Source: a virus
Virus record (IMG/VR): IMGVR_UViG_3300032284_001716
Coordinates: 35,512-99,511 of that record
Direction: 5' to 3' (one strand)
Length of the DNA stretch: 64,000 nt
In this document: one piece after another, positions 26,431-35,188 of the stretch
Layout: each line of letters starts with the position of its first letter
Numbering within the stretch: position 1 is the first letter of the stretch
Notes under the pieces: model-generated
Told to the model about the DNA's origin: nothing
Seen by the model: the letters and a program-made list of their open reading frames with translations, nothing else
The model's database searches: none
Position numbers and translations under genes: made by a program

Positions 26431-28404
26431 ATGGCAAACCTAATTCAGATCAAAAGAAGTAATACTGCTGCTACACCGGCAAACACGCTGAATGGTGGTG
26501 AGCTTGCATATTCGTATAACAGTAACTCACTCTTCATGGGTGCACAGACAGGTATATCAGCTGCTGGCTTTAAGATCGGTGGTTGGAAGTACAACTACCT
26601 TGATCAGGCTGGTAACCCTGGTGTCCTAACAGCCAACGCTGTCGTTATTGTCGACAATAACGGTTTCCATAACAACGTATATACTCAGGGTCTTACTGTT
26701 CAGACCTCAGGTGCTATCACAGCACCAACTATCACGTCAGTTTCAAACACAGCTAACTCTACACAGCTTGGTGCTGGTGGTTCAGGCCTAGGTACAGAGC
26801 TTGCTACAACAGCAGCTATTGTCACCTACGTTGCTGGTAGAACTGGTGCAGCGGTTGGTGCTAATGGTCAGCTACTATTCAACAACTCAGGTATCGTCAC
26901 AAGTACGTCGACAATCGCGTACGACTATACGACCGGCGCTATCACTATTGGTAACACGACTGTAAACGTACAGATTGGTTACGTTTCTGGCGGCGGTCAG
27001 CAGATGCAACATTGGCATGGTAATGCCAATACATATATGCAAGTTCAGATGACTAACGCTAATACCGGTACATCTGCTTCTACAGACTATATTGTAAACG
27101 CCGATAACTATACCGATACAACTAACTACGTCGACCTTGGTATCAACGGTTCTGGCTGGTCAAACACACAGTGGACAATTAACGGCGCTGATGACGGTTA
27201 TCTGTATGCCGCTAACGGCACGATGGCTATCGGTACTGCGTCTGCTAAGGCAGTTCAGTTCTTCTCAAACGGTACACTTGCTACTAACGAAGTTATGCGC
27301 ATCGATGCTGGTGCAAACGTTGGTATTGGTAACACAAACCCGAATGCTAAGCTTCAGGTAACTGGTACTGCTAACGTCTCCGGCGCAGCTCGTCTTGGAA
27401 GCACACTGACTGTTGATGGTGTCACAAACCTTAACGGTAACCTGACGATCTCTGCAACCTCAGGTCTTTCTGTAAACGGTTCGTACGGTACATCTGGTCA
27501 GGTTCTTGTTTCGAACGGTTCTGCTCTATATTGGGGTACAGGCACTTCAGGTGCTAATACACAGGTTCAGTTCAACGATAACGGTGTTGCTAACGCCTCT
27601 GCCGCGTTTACCTTCAACAAGGTATCTAATACACTTACAGTTGCTAACCTTGTAACAACATCTTCAGCTAACGTTGTTAACACAACTCTATCTGGCACAT
27701 TCACAAACGTAACATCGACAACTACATCGATCGGTGGTACTACAACGACTCTGTCTTCGAATGTCACCATTACTGGTGCAAACATTCAGGCTACATCGTC
27801 AACGTTCAATATTCAGAACGTTAACGTCTCTGGTAACCTTGTCGTCAGCGGTACACTAACTGCGATTGACTCTACAATCATCCAGACTAAAGACAACATC
27901 ATTCAGTTTGCTGATCAGCAAGCTAATACAGCAACATTCCTTGATGCTGTCGACACTGGTTTCTATGTTCAGACTGGTAACACGTCAACTTCATTCTATT
28001 CAGGTCTAGTTCGTGTTGCGGCAGGTTCTACTAATACTAACCCGCTGTTCAAGTTGTTCTCGACAGGCACATCTGTTAATACTACTATTATCGATACTGC
28101 TGCAACACTTGGTACATTGCAGGCTTACCTGTCATCAAGTGCCCTAACAACAAACAGCACGGTTGTCAATATCACAGCTAACTCTACAGTTTCTGTAGCT
28201 CTAGTTGCTAACTCGCTGTCACTATCGACCGCTCTTCCTGCTACATCAGGCGGTACCGGTACGGGCACATATACATCTGGTGATATTCTAGTGGCTAACA
28301 CCGGTAACGTACTAAATAAGTTAAGCCTTGGTACTTCTGGCTATGTACTTCAATCAAACGGCACTGCACTAGTCTATTCAACACTAGACGGTGGTACATT
28401 CTAA
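26431..28404 (+). CDS. Tail fibre protein with 'IQIKRS' N-terminal adaptor
   Basis: 657 residues. The N-terminus 'ANLIQIKRSNTAATPANTLN' and 'GGELAYSYNSNSLFMGAQ' is the adaptor motif seen at the start of many aquatic T4-like fibres. The shaft is Thr/Asn/Val-rich with short beta repeats; one part 'NVGIGNTNPNAKLQVTGTAN' is a common fibre repeat next to chaperone-type ends. It terminates 'YVLQSNGTALVYSTLDGGTF'. There is no obvious enzymatic domain. It is preceded by its own late promoter. Confidence 0.75.
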   Translation: MANLIQIKRSNTAATPANTLNGGELAYSYNSNSLFMGAQTGISAAGFKIGGWKYNYLDQAGNPGVLTANAVVIVDNNGFHNNVYTQGLTVQTSGAITAPTITSVSNTANSTQLGAGGSGLGTELATTAAIVTYVAGRTGAAVGANGQLLFNNSGIVTSTSTIAYDYTTGAITIGNTTVNVQIGYVSGGGQQMQHWHGNANTYMQVQMTNANTGTSASTDYIVNADNYTDTTNYVDLGINGSGWSNTQWTINGADDGYLYAANGTMAIGTASAKAVQFFSNGTLATNEVMRIDAGANVGIGNTNPNAKLQVTGTANVSGAARLGSTLTVDGVTNLNGNLTISATSGLSVNGSYGTSGQVLVSNGSALYWGTGTSGANTQVQFNDNGVANASAAFTFNKVSNTLTVANLVTTSSANVVNTTLSGTFTNVTSTTTSIGGTTTTLSSNVTITGANIQATSSTFNIQNVNVSGNLVVSGTLTAIDSTIIQTKDNIIQFADQQANTATFLDAVDTGFYVQTGNTSTSFYSGLVRVAAGSTNTNPLFKLFSTGTSVNTTIIDTAATLGTLQAYLSSSALTTNSTVVNITANSTVSVALVANSLSLSTALPATSGGTGTGTYTSGDILVANTGNVLNKLSLGTSGYVLQSNGTALVYSTLDGGTF

Positions 28405-28431
28405 CGTTAACATTAATGGATCTATTATATC

Positions 28432-28641
28432 ATGAATTCAGACCTTGTAAACCTTTATATTGAAAAACTACTATCTGAAGTAACTGAGTCTGTCAAGACT
28501 AGAATCTTGTTACAGACTCAGTTAACCTACACTGAGCGAATAAATGCTGAGTTACAGCAGAAGAACTCGGAATTGGAGGAGCAGATTAGTAAGTTAGAGG
28601 TTAGCTTAAATAAGCGAGCCGCTAAGATAAAAGAAGATTAG
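28432..28641 (+). CDS. Small coiled-coil protein between fibre genes
   Basis: 69 residues, almost entirely heptad-like ('LLQTQLTYTERINAELQQKN' then 'SELEEQISKLEVSLNKRAA'). It resembles in type, not in sequence, the 70-residue coiled-coil protein at 25015-25227. Position between two fibres suggests a fibre assembly chaperone or joint, comparable in role to T4 gp57A, but that is only a guess. Confidence 0.55.
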   Translation: MNSDLVNLYIEKLLSEVTESVKTRILLQTQLTYTERINAELQQKNSELEEQISKLEVSLNKRAAKIKED

Positions 28642-28675
28642 ACACCTCGGTATATACCGCTCATGAGGAAGCCAC

Positions 28676-30898
28676 ATGGCTAATAACATATTTCAAGTAA
28701 AGAGGACGTCGACCACAGGTCGTACTCCTAACACTACTTCTTCTGGTAACTCTCAATATATTAATGCTGGTGAGCTAGCACTCAATATGACCGATCAGAT
28801 GTTATATACATCTGACGGCACGAACCTAATTGTCATTGGTTCCAACACATTAAATCAAAACATTACTGGCAACCTAACTGTTAAAGCGATCATTGCTAAC
28901 GGCTCATTGGGCACAGCCAACCAAGTTCTCACAACAAATGGTACTGGTGTTTACTGGTCTACAATTGTAGGTGTTAATACTGCAGCTCAGTATACATTTA
29001 CAAATACAATTACGCATGCTAGCAGTATTAATATCAACAACAACCTTAACTTAAATTTTCAAACAGTTAATGCTTCTACGTACGTAGGTATGCGTCAGCA
29101 AAATGATGATAATTTCGTATTTTATTCGACAAATACTTCTGGCGGTTCTAGAGCTGTTTGGTCTATTTACGCTAACAGTATTACCAGTTCTTTTTCTTTA
29201 TCTGTACCAGCATTATTTAATACTAATACAACATTTTCTGGACCGATTATTTTAGGTGGTAGTAATGGTACTGTTGGTCAAGTATTAACATCAAATGGAA
29301 CTTCTGCGCCATATTGGTCAACAGTTTCTGGAGGCAGCGGCGGTACAACATCGACAACAGCCCGTCAAACATACGTAGCTAATGGTTCAACAAATACATT
29401 TACAGTTACATCAGGATATACTGCTAATAATCTAGATGTTTATCTAAATGGTGTTAAACTTCAATCTAGTACTGGCGTAAATACGTCATCTGGTAGTACA
29501 TTTACTATTTTAGGTGGTACACCAGCAAATGGCACATTAATTGAAGTTGTTGGTGGTCTTCAGTATAGCAATGTTTTAATTCTTACTGCTAATAATTCGA
29601 CTTCTTTAGGTGGTTTAAGTGCTTTCACCGGCTCTGCTGGTCAAGTATTAACATCAAATGGAGCTTCAGCTCCATATTGGTCAACAGTTTCTGGTGTTGG
29701 TGGGTCTGTTAATACTGCTGCTCAGTATACTTGGACAAATACACAAACATTTTCTAACACTATTACATTTAGTACTACCATTAATGGTACAGCAAACAAT
29801 TCTCTTTATCTTGGTGGTACTGCAGCGGCGAATTACCAAACAACAGCTGGTTTGTCTGCTAACGTAGCAACATTAACAGCAAACGCTGCTACTTACCTTA
29901 ACGGTAAAACTGAAGGTAATCTTAACGTAAACAGTGCTACTACTGCAACAACAGCAAACAATTCTTCTTACCTTGGTGGTACTGCTGCTGCTTATCATGT
30001 TAAAACTGGTGCTGATATTACTGAATACCAGTATATCCGTTTTGCCTCTGCAAACCAAAGTGATACTAACGATGGTAAAATAGGTTCTGGTTTATTTTCC
30101 AATGGTTTGAATATTGTTGGAAATCAAACCCAAAATGGAAATGGGCGAGAAATATCCTATTATGGAAAACTTTGGGATAGAGCGGCCGCTGGTGCAAGTA
30201 TTCTCGGACCATTAACAACAGGTAACACGATTACCATCGGTACTGCAGCATATTTTGTTGCAAACGGCAACTTAGGTATCGGTACAGCTTCTCCAGGCGG
30301 AAAATTAGATGTTCTGGCAGGCAATGCATACTTTACAGTAGCTCCTTCAACATATACATCAGCGGTTGTTGGGCCAAGGCCTGCTGGTGATGGAATTTCA
30401 TCTTTTATATTGCAGGCAAATTCGACAGCTGGTAATAAATTTGATTCATCATCTTCTGGTTTAATAGTATATGTTAATAATAATTCTAATATTCATAGTA
30501 CATTTGCTACTAACGGAAACTTTGGAATCGGGACGACTTCTCCAGCAGCCACACTTGATGTTGTTGGTACAGTCAATACATCAAAAGCTAATACGCTCAA
30601 TCAGACACTAACTGATGGTGCAACAATCACTTGGGATACATCACTAGGTCAGATTGCAACAGTTACATTAGCTGGTAACAGAACTATGGCTGCTCCGACT
30701 AACTTAAAGGTTAGTACGTATATTCTACATGTTATTCAGGACGTAACAGGCAGCAGAACATTGACATGGAACTCAGTATTCAAATGGCCAGCGGGTGTTG
30801 CGCCGGTCCTATCTACTGGTGCTAACAAGCGTGACGTCTTCACATTTGTGTCTGACGGTACAAACCTTTATGGCTCATTCCTACCAGATGTTAGGTAA
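28676..30898 (+). CDS. Tail fibre protein with shared C-terminal module
   Basis: 740 residues. Adaptor-like start 'NNIFQVKRTSTTGRTPNTTS' and 'INAGELALNMTDQMLYTSDG'. The shaft contains 'NNSLYLGGTAAANYQTTAGL' and 'NNSSYLGGTAAAYHVKTGAD' repeats, a phrase used twice ('GQVLTSNGTSAPYWSTVSG'), a 'TARQTYVANGSTNTFTVTSG' domain and 'NFGIGTTSPAATLDVVGTVN'. The last 100 residues are the module also found at the ends of 15884-16987 and 41773-42249 ('DGTNLYGSFLPD' end). It is probably a receptor-binding fibre. Preceded by AGGA-type ribosome binding site. Confidence 0.75.
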   Translation: MANNIFQVKRTSTTGRTPNTTSSGNSQYINAGELALNMTDQMLYTSDGTNLIVIGSNTLNQNITGNLTVKAIIANGSLGTANQVLTTNGTGVYWSTIVGVNTAAQYTFTNTITHASSININNNLNLNFQTVNASTYVGMRQQNDDNFVFYSTNTSGGSRAVWSIYANSITSSFSLSVPALFNTNTTFSGPIILGGSNGTVGQVLTSNGTSAPYWSTVSGGSGGTTSTTARQTYVANGSTNTFTVTSGYTANNLDVYLNGVKLQSSTGVNTSSGSTFTILGGTPANGTLIEVVGGLQYSNVLILTANNSTSLGGLSAFTGSAGQVLTSNGASAPYWSTVSGVGGSVNTAAQYTWTNTQTFSNTITFSTTINGTANNSLYLGGTAAANYQTTAGLSANVATLTANAATYLNGKTEGNLNVNSATTATTANNSSYLGGTAAAYHVKTGADITEYQYIRFASANQSDTNDGKIGSGLFSNGLNIVGNQTQNGNGREISYYGKLWDRAAAGASILGPLTTGNTITIGTAAYFVANGNLGIGTASPGGKLDVLAGNAYFTVAPSTYTSAVVGPRPAGDGISSFILQANSTAGNKFDSSSSGLIVYVNNNSNIHSTFATNGNFGIGTTSPAATLDVVGTVNTSKANTLNQTLTDGATITWDTSLGQIATVTLAGNRTMAAPTNLKVSTYILHVIQDVTGSRTLTWNSVFKWPAGVAPVLSTGANKRDVFTFVSDGTNLYGSFLPDVR
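29276..29331 (+). repeat. Direct repeat copy 1 in the 740-residue fibre gene
   Basis: 56-nt segment starting GGTCAAGTATTAACATCAAA, repeated at 29639-29694 with a few substitutions. It encodes the shaft phrase 'GQVLTSNGTSAPYWSTVSG'. Confidence 0.7.
29639..29694 (+). repeat. Direct repeat copy 2 in the 740-residue fibre gene
   Basis: Second copy of the 56-nt segment at 29276-29331, in the same reading frame and with a few substitutions. Confidence 0.7.
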
Positions 30899-30904
30899 TA
30901 AATA
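30897..30904 (+). promoter_or_regulatory. Possible late promoter (AATAAATA)
   Basis: AATAAATA differs from TATAAATA at the first base. It overlaps the stop of the preceding fibre gene, 19 nt before the next fibre ATG. Confidence 0.35.
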
Positions 30905-30922
30905 AAAATAAAAGGCTGTTGA

Positions 30923-32815
30923 ATGGCACAGGAATTTAATCTAGGAACTCTTGGACAGTTTTTATCAATTGATTTAGTTGGTAATAACATTTCATTTGTC
31001 GCTAATAATTTAAGTGTTGGTAACTCAACTGTAAACTCAGTAGTTAACTCAACCTCCATTTCAATAAATGGAGTTCAGATTATTAATGCTACTAATAGTA
31101 CTTTAACATCCAACAATGCATCATATCTTGGTGGCACAGCCGCAGCGTCTTATGCATTACTTTCTGGTGCTTCATTCACTGGCACAGTAAATGCAACAGC
31201 TCACACCATTGGAACTACATGGATAGCTAACGCGTCTGGCGTGTACATGTCTATGCCGTTGTCTGCAAATGGTGGAACTGGTACAGCTGGTCAATTACTA
31301 TACTCGAATGGTGTAACCGGCTCACCTTATTGGGCAGCTGCACCTGCTAACTATACTATCAGCACAGGTCTTGTTAATACAACCGGTACAATCACAGTCA
31401 ATGCTTCTTACATTGCTACGATTGCTGCTAACAATGCTTCATATCTTGGTGGTGTTGCGGCATCTGGTTATCAGACAACTGCTGGTCTATCAGCTAACAT
31501 TGCTACCCTAACGAGCAATAACTCATCATATCTTGGTGGCACAGCCGCAGCATCATATGCATTACTTTCTGGTGCTACTTTTACCGGGACTGTCGCGACT
31601 GGTGATGGAACGACTCTTAATTTAGGAAGAGAAACTACTGGTGGTCTTGAAGGAGCACAAATAAATTGGGCTAGCGGAAACTCATCAAACGCTTCATATC
31701 CATCATGGTCGACTGATATTTATGCCGCTGTGTTCAGAATTCTTAATGCCGGTGCTTCTAACACAAACGTTCAGATTTCAGGCACATCAACAGGAACTGT
31801 TGGTTTATTTGTTCAGGGTAATACCGGCATTGGAACGACATCACCTGCAGTTAAACTGCATATATCTGGTGATGCACTAAGAATAGACGGTACATCAGGT
31901 GAAGCTGGTCCATATCTTTATAGGGCCGGCGGCAACGCCCCAGATATTAGATTTTTTACTTCTAATGGTACTATTGCATCACCGACAACCGTAGCAAATG
32001 GCTCTAATCTTGGCCAGATCCATTTCCAAGGTTATGATGGAACAGCTTATCGTGATCTTGCGGGCGTTTGGGCACAAGTTGATGGCGCAGTTAGTACTAA
32101 TAATGTGCCTAGTGCACTAAAATTTTTGACCGGCAGTACATCACAAACTGAAAATATGAGAATATCATCCAACGGTAACGTTGGTGTTGGTACTACAACT
32201 CCTAGTGTAAAGCTACATGTTACTGGTAATAGTTATATATCAGGTGGCCTTTCTGTTGGTACTACCTCATTTAATAGAAAAGTTAACTTTGCTAATGGTG
32301 AGATGACTTTTATACCGTATACGGCTGCAGAAGGCGCATCTACAAATACGTATTTTATTAACGTATCTGATGCCAGTGGTAACTACGGCAACTCAATGAC
32401 ATTAAATTTTAGAGCACTTTATAGTTCAGGCGCAGCTTCAGGAACACTAGCTGCAATTACAATGAATACAACTCTACTAGGTGTTACCGGTGACGTCTAT
32501 ACGGCATATTCCGACGAACGTCTAAAAGATATTATTGGACCTATCGATAATGCTCTATCAAAAGTTCAATCATTGACTGGTTTTTACTACCAGCCTAATA
32601 AGACCGCAATTAGTCTGGGGATTGAAAAGAATCAACTAAGTAGAGTTGGTGTATCTGCACAAAAAGTTAAAGAAGTACTTCCAGAAGCAGTTGGACCTGC
32701 ACCAATTAATGATATGTATCTAACAGTTCAGTATGAGAAGATTGTGCCTTTATTAATAGAAGCTATTAAAGAGCTAAGTATAAAGATAGAAAAGTTAGAG
32801 CAGAGGATTGGCTAA
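30923..32815 (+). CDS. Tail fibre with S74 intramolecular chaperone
   Basis: 630 residues. The shaft has 'NNASYLGGTAAASYALLSGA' repeats like those of the previous fibre, and 'NTGIGTTSPAVKLHISGDAL'. The C-terminal 101 residues start 'SDERLKDIIGPIDNALSKVQ' (Ser530) and continue 'RVGVSAQKVKEVLPEAV' and 'MYLTVQYEKIVPLLIEAIKE', ending in a coiled coil. That is the peptidase S74 / endosialidase chaperone domain, which trimerises the fibre and then cuts itself off before the Ser of SDxRLK. The mature fibre would thus be about 529 residues. The preceding domain ('FLTGSTSQTENMRISSNGN') is also typical of S74 fibres. Confidence 0.85.
   Translation: MAQEFNLGTLGQFLSIDLVGNNISFVANNLSVGNSTVNSVVNSTSISINGVQIINATNSTLTSNNASYLGGTAAASYALLSGASFTGTVNATAHTIGTTWIANASGVYMSMPLSANGGTGTAGQLLYSNGVTGSPYWAAAPANYTISTGLVNTTGTITVNASYIATIAANNASYLGGVAASGYQTTAGLSANIATLTSNNSSYLGGTAAASYALLSGATFTGTVATGDGTTLNLGRETTGGLEGAQINWASGNSSNASYPSWSTDIYAAVFRILNAGASNTNVQISGTSTGTVGLFVQGNTGIGTTSPAVKLHISGDALRIDGTSGEAGPYLYRAGGNAPDIRFFTSNGTIASPTTVANGSNLGQIHFQGYDGTAYRDLAGVWAQVDGAVSTNNVPSALKFLTGSTSQTENMRISSNGNVGVGTTTPSVKLHVTGNSYISGGLSVGTTSFNRKVNFANGEMTFIPYTAAEGASTNTYFINVSDASGNYGNSMTLNFRALYSSGAASGTLAAITMNTTLLGVTGDVYTAYSDERLKDIIGPIDNALSKVQSLTGFYYQPNKTAISLGIEKNQLSRVGVSAQKVKEVLPEAVGPAPINDMYLTVQYEKIVPLLIEAIKELSIKIEKLEQRIG
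31121..31171 (+). repeat. Direct repeat copy 1 in the S74 fibre gene
   Basis: 51-nt segment starting TCATATCTTGGTGGCACAGC, matching 31526-31576 with two differences. Encodes 'SYLGGTAAASYALLSGA'. Confidence 0.75.
31526..31576 (+). repeat. Direct repeat copy 2 in the S74 fibre gene
   Basis: Second copy of the 51-nt segment at 31121-31171, in frame, two differences. Confidence 0.75.
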
Positions 32816-34005
32816 TGGCATTTTATAATGGTAGTACTGCAATATTTCCTGGATTACTTCCTCTGCCAAATCAAATATCTGCTGGTTCACCACTCTATAA
32901 TGATGGGCTTAATGCTTATTGGGCATATCCGGGTGAATCTCACACTGTAGTAGGCGGAGGCTTAGGCGGTGATTGGAGATATAGGACGATTCTAACACAT
33001 GGATACCAGGCTGCTGGTTATAAAGGTTATAGCCCATGGAAAACTGTAAATAAGACTTGGCACTCGACTGATACGACTTATTGCTGTGGTGAACAGTTAG
33101 ATCGTGGTGGTGCTTATCTAGATGGTTGTTTCAGTGATCTTAATGCGTATGTTTATGGTACTTCACATACCTGGGCGGGTTCAGCCGCTCATACGAGCAG
33201 CTATAGTTTATCTAATGGTACGCGTAGAACACAGAACAATGATAATTTCACTGCATTTGGTTCGGGAACTGCTCCGTATGGATACGTTTCAAATAATCCA
33301 GCAGGTGAAGGACTCTCTTACGGTGATCAAGGTGGGTTATCCAATAATCCACCAACTAGTCCAGGTACTGGCGGTTGGGGAATGAGTGTTAATAGAGCAA
33401 ACCATGGATGTGCCAGTACTCAAATTAATAATGCTGGTTATACATATGGTGGTGGCTCTGCAGTAACGAGTAAGCATCATTTCCCATCCGAAGTAATGTA
33501 TACAACAACTAGTTCTCCTGTGACATGGGGAGCAACGTGTGCAACCGGTGGTCAATATCAAGCTTATATTGGCGGATCTAGCAGTTCAGCATATCTATAC
33601 TATATGACGTACACTAATGATTCATTTTCTGCTTGGGCTTGGCCATCGGGTGTAACAACAGATGGTGTTAATAAAGCATTAATGTCAAAATATGGTTGGT
33701 TCTACTTTGGTAGAGATACAAATACATCAACATCACAATATAAATTTAGTGAATCAACACGTTCAGTTTTATCCACACTTACAAAACTTGGTTCATTCGG
33801 CGAAGAAAACTATCAGATGGGACAGGACTGGGGATATATGGTAGGTAATTATAATGGTCAACAGAATAACTGGACAGTTAAATATACCTATAGTAATGAT
33901 ACCATGGCAACACTTGGTTTTGGTGCACAACCAAAAGGTCACTACGGAACTAGTTCTGGTGCATGCTCGAGCGCTGCGGCCAGCGTAACATCGATGGCGA
34001 GATAA
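32815..34005 (+). CDS. Propeller-like adhesin paralogue 1
   Basis: 396 residues, one of three paralogues in a row. It starts 'AFYNGSTAIFPGLLPLPN' and 'LYNDGLNAYWAYPGE'. Recurring blocks suggest a beta-propeller: 'THGYQAAGYKGYSPWKTVNK', 'AAHTSSYSLSNGTRRT', 'MSVNRANHGCASTQINNAGY', 'YGWFYFGRDTNTSTSQYKF' and 'QMGQDWGYMVGNYNGQQNNW'. The end is 'KGHYGTSSGACSSAAAS'. Cys residues are conserved ('YCCGEQLD'), possibly for disulphide or metal binding. Probably a distal receptor-binding protein of a fibre; the propeller is inferred from repeat spacing. ATG overlaps the S74 fibre stop. Confidence 0.6.
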   Translation: MAFYNGSTAIFPGLLPLPNQISAGSPLYNDGLNAYWAYPGESHTVVGGGLGGDWRYRTILTHGYQAAGYKGYSPWKTVNKTWHSTDTTYCCGEQLDRGGAYLDGCFSDLNAYVYGTSHTWAGSAAHTSSYSLSNGTRRTQNNDNFTAFGSGTAPYGYVSNNPAGEGLSYGDQGGLSNNPPTSPGTGGWGMSVNRANHGCASTQINNAGYTYGGGSAVTSKHHFPSEVMYTTTSSPVTWGATCATGGQYQAYIGGSSSSAYLYYMTYTNDSFSAWAWPSGVTTDGVNKALMSKYGWFYFGRDTNTSTSQYKFSESTRSVLSTLTKLGSFGEENYQMGQDWGYMVGNYNGQQNNWTVKYTYSNDTMATLGFGAQPKGHYGTSSGACSSAAASVTSMAR

Positions 34006-34006
34006 T

Positions 34007-35188
34007 ATGGCATTCTATGTTGGTACAATAAATTATTTTCCTGGATTAGTGCCCCCAGTTAGTACAGCTACTGCAGGTTCTGCTCTTACTAATGATGGTA
34101 CAAATGCCTATTGGGCATATCCAGGAGCCTCTATTACTACATTAGGTGGAACTCTACAGTATCGCAGTATTCTTACACATGGCTATGTAGCGGGTGGATA
34201 TAAAGACGCTAATCCATGGCGCACAGTAAACAAGACATGGCACTCAACAGATATTACAATTTGTTGTGGTGACCAGATTGATCAAGCTGCAAATTATAAT
34301 GGTGGAACATTCAGCGACTACAATGGTTATGTACACGCATGTTCTGGTGCGCATGCGACAGCGTCCGCTCATACTAGTAGTTACAATTTACACACCGGTA
34401 ATGCTAGAACAGTTGGTACATCTAACTGGGGGACTCAACCATCTGTGGCATTTGGTTTTACAGGAAACGATCCAAACAGTACATCAGGTTTTCCATACGG
34501 CCAAGGTGGTTCAGTAGATACCGGTATAACTGATGGGACCGGTGCATCAGGTACCGGTACTTGGGAAATGAGCGTTGGTAGAACATACTTTGGAGGATTA
34601 ACTGACCAGTTAAATCAGATTGGATATATCGCCGGCGGTACAGAATCGCAAGTTACAGATCGATTCCATATGCCAACTGAAATCATGTATCAAACAACCA
34701 GCACTGGTGTCAGCGCCAATCACACGGCAGCAGGTGGCGGTGCCTCCATTGGATGGTGGAGTTTTGGTGGAACTGCCAAGCAGTTTAACTTTTCAACATT
34801 AGCTTATTCTGCATGGTCTGCAAGTCCTGCGCCTGCGCCTGATGGTGTTTGTAAGATTCTAACTACAAAACTTGGCTATCACTATGTCGGTACCGGTACA
34901 AATAATACGACCGGCTGGGGAAGATTCAGCGATTCTACTGGAGCAATGCAGAGCACTGCCGTTAGTAAACCTTCATCGTTTGGTGAAGAAAATTTTGAAA
35001 TGGGTCAAAACTGGGGTTATTGTCTTGGTGCTTATAATGGTCAGCAGAATAATTATAGCACGAAGCATAATTATCTGACTGATGCTATTACTGTAATGGG
35101 AAGTTCAACACAACCTAAAGGACACGCAGGATTAAGCTCTGCTGTCTGTAGTTCTGCCGCAGCATCAATCACATCGAGTTACATGTAA
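34007..35188 (+). CDS. Propeller-like adhesin paralogue 2
   Basis: 393 residues, paralogous along its full length to the protein at 32815-34005. Shared parts include 'AFYVGTINYFPGLVPPVS', 'THGYVAGGYKDANPWRTVNK', 'TWHSTDITICCGDQIDQAAN', 'SAHTSSYNLHTGNARTVG', 'FGEENFEMGQNWGYCLGAYN' and 'KGHAGLSSAVCSSAAAS'. The loops between blocks differ most, as expected if they contact variable receptors. Follows its neighbour by one base. Confidence 0.6.
   Translation: MAFYVGTINYFPGLVPPVSTATAGSALTNDGTNAYWAYPGASITTLGGTLQYRSILTHGYVAGGYKDANPWRTVNKTWHSTDITICCGDQIDQAANYNGGTFSDYNGYVHACSGAHATASAHTSSYNLHTGNARTVGTSNWGTQPSVAFGFTGNDPNSTSGFPYGQGGSVDTGITDGTGASGTGTWEMSVGRTYFGGLTDQLNQIGYIAGGTESQVTDRFHMPTEIMYQTTSTGVSANHTAAGGGASIGWWSFGGTAKQFNFSTLAYSAWSASPAPAPDGVCKILTTKLGYHYVGTGTNNTTGWGRFSDSTGAMQSTAVSKPSSFGEENFEMGQNWGYCLGAYNGQQNNYSTKHNYLTDAITVMGSSTQPKGHAGLSSAVCSSAAASITSSYM

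Noticed and set aside
28648-28659. 12-bp palindrome CGGTATATACCG before the 740-residue fibre
   Set aside because: Short, no T-run and no known operator; nothing else supports a function.
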